Source of the DNA: Hirundichthys speculiger
Lineage: Eukaryota; Chordata; Actinopteri; Beloniformes; Exocoetidae
Length of the DNA stretch: 64,000 bases
NCBI GenBank assembly: GCA_018398805.1
Contig: JAGFBZ010000860.1
Coordinates: 849,501-913,500, forward strand
Direction: 5' to 3'
The notes under the pieces are model-generated. The model did no database searches and was not told the origin of the DNA. It saw only the letters and a program-made list of their open reading frames with translations. Below are positions 52,471 to 61,655 of the stretch, in pieces. A program made the translations under genes and the position numbers. Positions within the stretch are counted from its first letter, which is position 1. Each line of letters starts with the position of its first letter.

Positions 52471-53579
52471 CAGAGGCCCATAGGGGGCGCTGGGGCTCTG
52501 CCCCACCAGATGTGGAGGGGAAAAATATTTATTTTATTTATTTATTTATTTTTTTTGATCGGCATCAGATTTACTTAATCATATATGTGTGCCTACATGC
52601 GAATTTAAATAATTTAAACAACATTTTCACTAACTGACACTCATTAAACAGTGAATGTCCACCGACCTACAGTGCATCATTCTTTCATGGGCGCTTGACC
52701 TGCAGCTAAATAGCCAATCCGGTTATGGTTGCTAGGTAAAAATTATTGATAATTGGCCTATCAACGTCACCAAATTTAACGCCGATGGGGCGCTGGAAAT
52801 GTAGCCCCAACTGCTACGTAAAATGCGTGAAGGTTTATGAGTCCTAGGGCTACCTCAAGGGCCAGCGATAGTTTTATTTCGTAGAGAGACTCCCAGACTC
52901 TGTCCTATGTCGGGAGAAAAAAAAATACGGTGATGAGGAAGAGAGATGGCTTACTTACTTAAAGGACCTCTTTGAACGGATCAAGAAACATGAGAGATCC
53001 AAAGTTCACATGGAAAACTGCGTAAAGCTAGCTGTGCTCAGAAAGATTAGCATAGCAATGCAGCTAGATAATGGGCACCACATTGCTGAAAGAAGGCACA
53101 ATGAAGAGGTAGATAAAAACCGTAATATTTTATCCAAGATAATCATTTGTGTTGAATTTTGTGGTGCTTTTGAATTAGCGATGTGGGGACATAATGTCAA
53201 CTAGTCCTGGTAGTGATGTCAGCTAGTCCTGGTACTGAGGTCCATTGATAGACCCAACAATATACAGGAGAGGTTCTATGGATTCATCAAGCTACCCAAC
53301 AGCTGTGTGGATTCAACAGCTGGTGTCTTATTGGAGAGGCTGCACAGCATCCTTTTGGAAGGATAATTTACCCCTTGATCGTATAGTATTTGATAGCATA
53401 AAGTCTAATATAGCTGTAAATTGTTACTTCTTCTGTGAAACTGGAAACTGAAATTAAATTATTATTGTGGACCTGTTGTCATTTTTCCGACTGTTCGTTT
53501 TAATGCTTATGCTAGATTAGGCAGGGAAAAATGTTGGCACACCAGCCCCACTAAGACCTTTTTTCACCAGCCGCCACTG
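52471..53579 (+). mobile_element. hAT element with ZMYM-like transposase fragment, perfect 8-bp TSD
   Basis: Starts CAGAGGCCCATAGGG and ends (reverse-complemented) CAGTGGCGGCTGGTG. Perfect GATTTCAC repeats flank it (52463-52470 and 53580-53587). The plus strand at about 52905-53190 encodes RWLTYLKDLFERIKKHERSK, VHMENCVKLAVLRKISIAMQ and ERRHNEEVDKNRNILSKII, the N-terminal zinc-finger and following region of hAT transposases related to vertebrate ZMYM1-like proteins. The frame then stops (53204). A later piece YGFIKLPNSCVDSTA (53275-53320) may derive from further downstream. The catalytic domain is largely deleted. Confidence 0.85.
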
Positions 53580-53587
53580 GATTTCAC

Positions 53588-54650
53588 TGTCAATGGATGC
53601 TTGAGCCATAACAAGGCACGGGAAAAAAACGAGAACAACAACAAAAAAACGAGCGTCAAGCTGCCAAATGAGGCGCTTGGACTTGAGAAGGCAGTGGTGT
53701 AATTTGGCTGCTGCAGTGGCCTGGTGATGAGCTCAAAAAGGAGGTGTGAGGCGTGAAAAGCCAAAAGACCCATGCAGCCTTGGCAACCGTTGGGCTACTT
53801 TTGTGATGTGTTTTCAACGGCGTGTTTCAGATGCACAGCGAGGACGCGTGGAAATGGATAAATCAGTGAGGCCATCTGGGGAGAGGGAGTCAGGATGAGA
53901 AATGGCTTAATTCTGACGTTCGTTCAACAGTAGCCTGAGAGACCTAATTATGCCGTTCATTAGCAAGATGCAAAAAAGAGAGCGCCTTGTTATTTTCATG
54001 ACACAAATGAAATGATTTCACCATTTAATTTGCCTTTAAGTAAGGCAGAGGTCATGCAATAGTTGTGAAATTATCTTTTTTTTTTCTCTGTCAAAGGAGC
54101 AATTAACAAAGCATATCTATATTTATATATTTGTTGGATAAGATTTAAAATAATATAAGTGATAGCAAACAGCCTCAAGTAAATCTTTCACATGCAGAAG
54201 AAAAATATAGCAGAAAAGGAGAAAAATTAACTTATATTAGTGTGATAACTGCAGAGAAGTCTCAGCAGAATTCAGAATAGTCTAAACTTGCACATCAGCT
54301 TTAAAATGTGGCCTGAATGTGTTTCTCAATCATTCATTACCATACATGGTTTAATTTATCACGTGACATGGCTCCAGAAAATTCAAGCCATCCCTCACAA
54401 GTTTAATAGCTTCGGTGTGTAAAATCTGATGCTTCTCCACAACTTTAAAACGTAGTGTTGCCGCTATTCGTGTCCCCAGTGTACCCTAACTCAAGCATGC
54501 TGTTTTGTGGAACCCCAAACTGTGACTCCTAAAATACCTAATCCATAATCACATCTAATGCTCCAAACCTAACCATGTACTTTGAAATCATGGTCATGTC
54601 AGCAAGCTGTCGAGCTGTGACGTAGTGAAGGATGTAGCATGACATTTATT
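53588..54650. other. No recognisable feature
   Basis: AT-rich with small T and A runs; no repeat family and no coding signal. Possibly single-copy. Confidence 0.45.
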
Positions 54651-54654
54651 ATAT

Positions 54655-55299
54655 CAGTGGTTCTCAACCTTTTTTGAACAAACGCCCCCTGAGCCACCAT
54701 GATGCTCTTAACAACCCCCCCCCCCAAAAAAAAAAAAAAAAAAAAGTGCACATGTGTGTAAGCATGGATTTTAATTTGTGGAAATGGAAATAATGGAAAT
54801 AACGTTAGAAATATTACTATAATACTCTAGTTGCACTGGGACCAAAACCTCTTCAGTTGATCTTCTGGACTGTGAGGCTGAATTTCTGAGATTGAACTCC
54901 GAAACTGAATTTAAATCAAAGTGATCTTTCTACAGAGAGAAAGGCCACACTGCCTTTTATGATTTTTGAATTCATCATATTTGTAAATAAATTCTTGGAA
55001 CCAAGAAAAAATACCACCACAGCAGAATTAGTTGTAAATCTGTTTTATGGGTAAGACTAACTGAAGATGCCAACAACATCATTCACACTTCACGTGAAAC
55101 AGCGGTAAATTAACTAATCAAATCCTGGAAGCACTTGTGCGTCAATTAATGCGCCTTAAACATTTCAAACGGTCATTTTTGGAGTAGACTACTCTCAAGG
55201 CCTGGCCTGGCAATGAGGAAAAAAGAAGAAAAACTATTTACAAAAAGGAACAACTGCTGTTCTTCATTTTTAGTGGGAGCCCTGCGCTTGGTGGAGCCT
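54655..55299 (+). mobile_element. hAT (Charlie-like) left end, truncated by Tc1
   Basis: CAGTGGTTCTCAACCTTTTT then TGAACAAACGCCCCCT is the standard terminus of a widespread vertebrate hAT group. A C11/A20 homopolymer pair lies at 54714-54745. TTTTTAGTGGGAGCCCTGCGC at 55269-55289 is a further recognisable piece. The right end is missing because the Tc1 fragment begins at about 55300. Confidence 0.6.
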
Positions 55300-55971
55300 C
55301 TTCTTCACTATGTTCTTCAGCATCCTCTGACTCCCCGCCCCCTCAGTTTACCTGTCCTACCACTTCATGGCTGAGTTGCTGTCGTTCCCAAACACTTCCA
55401 TTTCCTGATAATCCAGCTGACAGTTGACTGTGGAATATTTAGGAGAGAGGAAATTTCACCACTGGATTTGTTGCACAGGTGTCATCGTATCACAGTTCCA
55501 CACTGGAATTCACTGAGCTGCTGAGAGAGACCCATTCTTTCACAGATGTTTCTAGAAACAGTCTGCATGTCTAGGTGATTAATTTATACACCTGTGGACA
55601 TGGAAGTCAATCAATCAATGTTTATTTGTAGAACCCTTTACAGCACACAAGGTGACCAAAGTGCTTTCCATTAAAATCCACATTAAAACAAAACAATTTA
55701 AAATTGATATAACAATACCCTTAAAATTTAATTAAAAATATTTCACATCAATACTGTGTATTAAAAGCCAGTCTAAATAAATAGGTTTTAAGTCTGGATT
55801 TAAAAACCCCAAAGTCAGTGATGGTGCGCATTTCTGTGGGCAGCTTATTCCAGAGTCTGGGTCCAGCAACCGAGAAGACCCGATCACCCCAGAGTTTAGT
55901 CCTCGTAACGTGACTGGAACACCTGATTCTGATCATTTGGATGGATGAACAAATACTTTTGGCGATATAGT
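55300..55971 (-). mobile_element. Tc1 3' fragment (same family as 32484-33708), split by an L2 tail
   Basis: CTTCACTATGTTCTTCAGCATCC through GTGGACATGGAAGT matches 33342-33644. After an insertion, TGACTGGAACACCTGATTC through GGCGATATAGTATA matches 33641-33708, including the TIR. Only the end encoding the transposase N-terminus is present, in minus orientation. Confidence 0.85.
55608..55906 (-). mobile_element. L2-type LINE 3' end inserted in the Tc1 fragment
   Basis: CAATCAATCAATGTTTATTT...GGTGACCAAAGTGCTTTCC...CCCAGAGTTTAGTCCTCG is the inverted copy of 39740-40010. It includes the last codons of the LINE (TKLWGDRVFSVAGPRLWNKL in the minus sense, 55925-55835), in better condition than the plus copy. 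The (CAAT)n start is the 3' tail. A short, imperfect GAAGT/AACGT duplication flanks it. Confidence 0.85.
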
Positions 55972-56974
55972 ATATATGTATATGGTCCAACATTCAGATC
56001 AGGTTTATGTTGAGCCTTTATTTTAAACTGCATATTCTATTGCTTTGGACAAATGAATTTAATAAGATTTATTTAATGAGATGACAATCAGGTTCTGCAC
56101 TTGGAGCGCAACAGTGCTGTAACTACGGAGATGATGGTGTAAAGCAAACCACAGTTCTAAAATAATTGGTTTCAAACTGTGATGTTCAATCTAGGCAGTA
56201 AAACAAGGCAAATTTTAAAGCCATCAAATATATATTCCCTGTGAGGATATTGACCACCATCTCCACTTTTAGTTGCCTATTTATTGCTGTAAAGGCTAAT
56301 GGGCTAAAACTGCTTTCATATACAACCACGAATAAGAAGAATTTACACACAAACAGAAACTATTATATCTGTTTTACCTTCATTGAATTGATGACGTTGT
56401 GAATTTCCTGTTGGGATGAATAAACTGTCCATCTAATCTACACTGATTCCTGTATTTCAGGCAGGTGTGGAGTCATAAAGGCTCAAGGGATCCAGCTTAA
56501 TTAAGACCTTCCATCTCCAGTCAGTCTTGTGTTACAGTTATCAGGGCTCATTATTGGTGCTGGTATCCATTCTCAGATAGAGAGGAGGATTCACTCAGGA
56601 TAGCATCAGAGATCTCTGTCCCCAGGAGCCCAAGAACAGAACCACAGAACCATCAGGCTCCCAGACCTCTGGTGGAGGACCCGAGTCTGAAGGAGGCACA
56701 GTAGCACCCGGGTGGAACGCAGGAGACCAGTAACTACGAGGGTCTCTGTTTGATAAAGCAAAGCCCAAACAACAGAAGGTCCAACAGAATACTAGAAGTG
56801 TGGGAGGAGAAATCAGGGCCCAGTTTCAGAAAGCAGAGAGTCTGTTAAACCCATAGACTGCATTCAACCTCGGGACGGACTGTCTGGTTGCCTGACCTGA
56901 AGGTTTGTACAGAGCAAAGCTTCTCTTTGTTCCACCTGTGCAGCGCCGTGCTGAAATGAGACAAGAAAAGAGAA
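55972..56974. other. Mostly unassigned; LINE-tail-like 56385-56440
   Basis: TTGTGAATTTCCTGTTGGGATGAATAAACTGTCCATCTAATC resembles the 3' tail of a fish LINE or SINE (GAATTTCCCCTTGGGGATCAATAAA type). Otherwise nothing identified. Confidence 0.4.
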
Positions 56975-57942
56975 AATAGTGTAAAATGCACTTTTATTGA
57001 AATGTTCTGCTGACATATGAACTAAAGTGCCATAACATTTGTTGCTTCAAACACTTTTAACATCAGCACTTGTCAGTAACACATATTTAGTGTAAATCTC
57101 ATCTTAAAAAATGTAAAATAAAATCAAAGCTTATTGCCACTGCCAGGGCATTAATGTCATCCTGTTTTTATGAAAAAAAAAAAAAAAAAAAGGTCTACAA
57201 ACAAAATCCAACAAAATGATTGTGTCTCAGCACAATCAGAACATTAAAACAGGTCATTTCTGAGGTAACAACAGAAACTTTTAACGGGGAGTTCAACTTG
57301 TCAGTTGTTACAAATAACCTTGTTTCTGTTGAATCCTCCGTCTGGGAGAACTTTAAAATGAAAATGTCCATGTTAAAGTTCAGTAACTTTACCATTCCGT
57401 GTATTAATCAAAAATATAAAAAATATAAAAGTGACATTTTATTACGTTTTTTTAATTTTTTATTTAACACAAAAAAAACCCTGAAAAAAAAAAAAGCCTG
57501 TTTTTTTATATTTCAATTTTAGACTTGGATCAAAAATATGAAATTAGAAAATGGGCCACAGAACTGAATTTGTTTGCACTGCAGTAACCAGCTAGAGAAC
57601 AGCAGGACAGTGAACACATGGAGCAGATCTGATGGAACAGGGAGGAATGACACAAAAGTTTTGTTGCAGTCCAGAATTTTTTTTTTAGACAGAATTGTTA
57701 ATATTGCTACCTGAGTTGCTACCTGAACTGTAAAGTTCACAGATTTTTACCGTTCTCCAGGACTGTTTTAGCTTTTCTGCATGTTTACCTGCCAATTGTT
57801 TTCCGGTTCCGCAGCAGCCAGTAACAGACTTTTTAAGACAAAAGCATGTGAGCAACATGCGTTAACGCGCGATAAAAAAAATGTCAGCGTTAATAAATTA
57901 ATGCGTTAATGCGATAATAACGCATTAACTTGCCCAGCCCTA
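56975..57942 (-). mobile_element. hAT-type element (family G, copy 3), inverted and truncated
   Basis: The right end GCATTAACTTGCCCAGCCCTA (57922-57942) is the inverted TAGGGCTGGGCAAG terminus. Similarity to copies 1 and 2 ends on the left near TAGTGTAAAATGCAC (56975), so about 120 bp of the other terminus is missing. It keeps the MCLSTIRTLKQVISEVTTET frame (57220-57522, plus). Confidence 0.85.
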
Positions 57943-58990
57943 ATAATAAATTATTTAAGCCGATGTGACTGGATGTATTGGTTGCACCCATATTTCCATC
58001 AAAGTTCCGTGAATTATTTTTCCATTACTTGAGCAAAATGTGATTAAAATGCGGAACAGTCTGTCATGTTTGAATTACCTGTCTGAATTATGTTTTACCC
58101 TAACCCTAAACTATGCATTCGCTGTCTGTCATTTCTGCCCCACCAACTTCCTTCCCTCACCGCCTCAGCCTTGTTGGTTTTCCCCCAAAAAATCTGACCT
58201 CAGATTAGAAACGTTTAACGGCATCTAACTGTCTGGCTTATTCTGAAGATGACCGGCTGCTCCTGTCACCCGTCTCCGGATCAAACTGTTCACCCAGCTG
58301 CAGGACGGTGACCGTCTGGATCAGGACTCGGCCAGGGAGTCCCGCTGATCCGAACGAGGCCGAGACAGGATCTGTTCTCGTTCAACGACGACCCGGCAGA
58401 CCGATGCGGGTCAGCAGGTGTGGCGGAGCATCCCGACAGCTGCTGTCCCCTATGAAACCGTCTCGCCCGCTGCTGCTTAAGTGATTAACACTGATGTCAT
58501 GATTATTTTCTCCAAGTGATTTCACTTCAGTAATCACTTATGACTTGCTCCTGCAGTCATCTGTGGAGCGTTCCAACCATTTCGTACTACACGTCTGCAT
58601 CAGCAGTATTTCACTTACCTTTCATTTCTTTCCTGATTTCTTTTATCCTGAATGAGTTCCCTGGTCAACTGTGGGGTTTTGTGTGTGATACAATTGCAAA
58701 GCGACTTTTAGTATTTAAATTATTGCACCACTCAGTCAGAACACAGTAGACGCTCTGCTGTGATTCAGGCTCAACACGTTTAAAAGGATTACTACTAACA
58801 GTGGCAAACCACGCTCACTTCAGTGTGCTGGAAACATTCAGACCACTAAATCCTGGGTTTTCCCTGCTGTCTGAAAGGGGTATAAAACTAATTAGTAGGA
58901 GGATATCTTCAATTTACTTGACTTTGCCATTGTGAAAAGGAGGCTTAACTCAGATTCAGCATATTCAGATTGACTTAAGTGACTCTGAAC
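57943..58990. other. No recognisable feature; GC-rich patch at 58240-58480
   Basis: CCGGCTGCTCCTGTCACCCG...GACGACCCGGCAGACCGATG is GC-rich and CpG-containing but has no sustained frame; it could be an old coding or transposon fragment. CCCTAACCCTAAA at 58098 is a short telomere-like run. Confidence 0.35.
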
Positions 58991-58996
58991 CGCTGA

Positions 58997-59543
58997 TTCA
59001 ATTCAATTAAATTCAATTTTATAGCTTCTGTTACAATGTCAATTGTCTCTAGGTGCTTTACAGAGACCCAGATCATGACCCTCGAGCAAATATCATTAAC
59101 TAAAAATATAATATTGAATCCTAAACAAGGATAATGGCAAGTAAAAAACTCCCACAGAGGGAAAAAAAACCTTTAAGCCAAACAGTGGCAAGAATAAAAC
59201 TCCACTTTAAGAGGAAGAAACCTTGATCAGGACCTGGATCATATGGGGGGACCTTCCTGATGAAGACCAGCTGGGTAGAGAAAGAAAAAGAGAGGAGAGA
59301 CAGGACAGAGAGAGGATGGAGGACAGAGAGAGGAGAGCAAACAAATGACTGAATGAAATGACTATATAAACAGATGCAGGTAGCAGCACTGAGGTGAGAT
59401 GGTCAGAGGACTAGATCACCGGTCACCACACCAGCCGACACCGTCCCATGAACACATCTACACACACAGGTGGAGGTAAACGCTGGGATGGACAGAGGAG
59501 GGAAACTGCAAGGTCAGCATGAAACTCAGGAAACTCTGGCCTG
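58997..59543 (-). repeat. LINE-derived 3' tail (family A, copy 3)
   Basis: Inverted and nearly full-length relative to 16501-17034: (TCAAT)n, TTGTCTCTAGGTGCTTTACAG, GGACCTGGATCATATGGGGG, then CCACACCAGCCGACACC and AACTCTGGCCTGC at the end. Non-coding. Confidence 0.8.
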
Positions 59544-59544
59544 C

Positions 59545-59705
59545 TGTCAAGTTTGAGGCAGAATGGAGGACCCATTAACAAAGTATTTATTTGACAAAAA
59601 ACAAAAAAAAAACAAAAGTCCAAGAAAACTACAAATCCGAGGTAATCCACACAGGCCGGAATAAACACAAAGTCCAAAACAAACCAAAAATATACCAAAG
59701 TAATT
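59545..59705 (-). mobile_element. LTR fragment related to 37158-37584
   Basis: TGTCAAGTTTGAGGCAGAATG then GAGGACCCATTAACAAAGTATTTATTTGACAAA parallels the inverted 3' end of the LTR at 37158-37584 (TGTCAAGAGTGCAGAGGAGATGGAGGACCC...AATAAAGTATTTATT). The remainder of the LTR is missing; it abuts the LINE tail. Confidence 0.55.
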
Positions 59706-59718
59706 AAAAGAGAGCGGA

Positions 59719-60185
59719 GAGCTCTATTAGGAGCATAACGTGCTATCAGGTCTTGTAGATAACGAGGAGCTAGGCCATTAAGGGTCTAGCTCCTCGTGAG
59801 AAGCAGAATTTTAAACTCAATTCGAAATTACACAGGAAGCCAGTGGAGGGAGGCTAACATTCAATTCAAAGCCTTATTGCGAACAATCAAGGAGAGCGAC
59901 GAGAGGAATCAAAGAAAAGAAGACAAAAACCCAAGATGAGCAAAGTGTATCTACTACGGCCGTTTGGTTTTTACTTTTTCTTTCTGCCTTGGTTCAGTTA
60001 TGTTTAGACTTGGTTAAAGATAGGAATAGATTTTTTTTTTTTATTTATTTTTTAAACATAAGCCTTTCACACTGTGGCACCCTGAATGCATCGGAAAGTC
60101 GCTGCCTACAAAACACGTACGAGGACCGATGACGGTGCTGAAAACCCCTATAACTCTTGAATACGTCAAGCCACGTAAAGAGATG
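59719..60185 (-). other. LINE-like repeat fragment (59719-59870), then unassigned
   Basis: GCATAACGTGCTATCAGGTC, TAACGAGGAGCTAGGCCATTAA and GGAAGCCAGTGGAGGGAGGC are words of a dispersed teleost LINE-like repeat that I know by sight but cannot name. From about 59870 onward nothing is identified; an A/T-rich tract lies at 60030-60055. Confidence 0.4.
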
Positions 60186-60192
60186 AGACACA

Positions 60193-60540
60193 GGGCCCTA
60201 TCTTGCACCTCCCAATACCCAATACCCAATACCCATTACCTGCAAATCTCAGATTTAGGAGCCTCTGCCAACCGAAATGCAATCTTCCACCTCCCAAAAC
60301 CTGTTACCCATTTTGCCGTCTCCCTTAAGCACATTGTGGGCGCGGCGATGGGCGTGTCTCCTGCGCTTTCCACGAATTCGGTATCTTGCGGTACCTGTAT
60401 CTCGCAGATTTTGGGACCACCCATTACCCACCCATTACCCAATACCCAAAATCTGCGAGACACCAGTACCGCAAGATACCGAATTCGTGGAAAGCACAAC
60501 TGGCATGTCGACGCGTAAAAGAGCGCGTCCAAATCCTGTC
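60193..60540. mobile_element. Harbinger-like MITE, AATACCC variant (copy 3, partial)
   Basis: Begins GGGCCCTATCTTGCACC, like copy 2 (GGGCCCGATCTTCCGCC), and has the same order of blocks (CTGCAAATCTCAGATTTAGG, AAATGCAATCTTCCACC), but CCAATACCC/CCATTACCC words replace the CCGCTA words. Two inverted blocks, GAATTCGGTATCTTGCGGTA (60373-60392) and its complement (60468-60487), form a large hairpin around a (CCATTACC)n centre. The right terminus was not found. Confidence 0.6.
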
Positions 60541-60786
60541 ATTGCGCGTCCACCCAGTCACATGTGGACTGCACAACCGGCTCTACCTCTCGATTATGCA
60601 TCACTGTATTACTTTCATACGTTATTATTCTCTTAAGGGGCAGATATTTCTGTACAGCTGTGACATGATCTCATTCAGATGTTTGCTGTGGAGGAAACGA
60701 GGAGATCACAGAACTCTGTTGTGAAAAAAGCACCGCTTCCAGCGGCTATGCGTCTTGGCGCAGCTGTGCGTCTTTGCGCAGGGGAT

Positions 60787-60828
60787 GTGTTCGAGATAAC
60801 TCAAAAAGTTATGGACGGATTTTGATGA
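60787..60828 (+). repeat. Family B repeat fragment at LTR insertion site
   Basis: GTTCGAGATAACTCAAAAAG then TTATGGACGGATTTTGATGA matches the interior of 18613-19047. It ends exactly where the gypsy LTR begins, so it is part of the target; GATGA would be the candidate 5-bp TSD. Confidence 0.75.
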
Positions 60829-61180
60829 TGTTGCCCCCTTAAAATGACCACGTGGCAACAGCTTCTCCTTTTTTTGTCTTTATTTGAGCTCCAAAAGTTT
60901 GTTACATTTTAACACACACAAAACGTCCACGTCCCACAGTAGATCTAAGCATGAAGCTGGTACCTGCCCCGCAACCCATCTCACCTAGAGATGATTGTGA
61001 GCCTGCTTATATGTGTACCTACTGGGTCACGTGACGTCGACTTCCGTTCGATAAAACCAAACATAACATTAATATAATGATTTAAGATCAGTGAATTGAA
61101 CTATTTCTTTGCCATCACCTCACAGACTCCAGGTGGCATAACAAAATACTTAAAGTGCACCAAAAAATAGGTTGGCTACA
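60829..61180 (-). mobile_element. 3' LTR of Ty3/gypsy element
   Basis: On the minus strand it starts TGTAGCCAACC (61180) and ends GGGGGCAACA (60829), i.e. TG...CA, 352 bp. A TATA-like ATATAAGC lies near 61005 and a polyadenylation signal AATAAAG near 60880. On its inner side the purine-rich tract AGTGGGGGAGGG (61192-61181) is the polypurine primer. The 5' LTR is beyond the window. Confidence 0.85.
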
Positions 61181-61192
61181 CCCTCCCCCACT

Positions 61193-61655
61193 AAAAAAAA
61201 AAGAAATGTTAAACCAACATTTTTAAAAATATACCAGGGCTCTAGCACATCTAACTATAGTATCAACAGTCACACCATTAATCTGATGTCAACTAGCCTC
61301 CTAGCATGGGTATCATGTCCATTGCTTTTCAAGTCCTTGTCTCTGTACAAGAAACACAAGACCAGTCGTCCACTTGTGTCGTTGGGTGGCACGTCCGAAG
61401 CATTGGTGGGCCCCCCAATCTTCAGAACTCACTCAAGGAAAGTACCTTGACCCAAAATTATATGGCAACAATACCATGTCCCGTGAGACTTAGAGCCATA
61501 TACTACATAAAAATATGTACTTTAAAATACTATCACTATACTGCATCCAATAAGGCTGTAAAGTGCAAGGTGCTTTACTGTATAAAAGCAAAATATAAAG
61601 TGCTTTAGCTGTTCTTACAATTCAATAAACCATGTTACTACTGTACTGCAACTAA
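61193..61655 (-). other. Non-coding stretch between pol end and 3' LTR
   Basis: About 460 bp without a sustained minus-strand frame; no env-like frame is present. It contains an A-rich run at 61193-61203 beside the polypurine tract. It belongs to the gypsy element by position. Confidence 0.6.
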
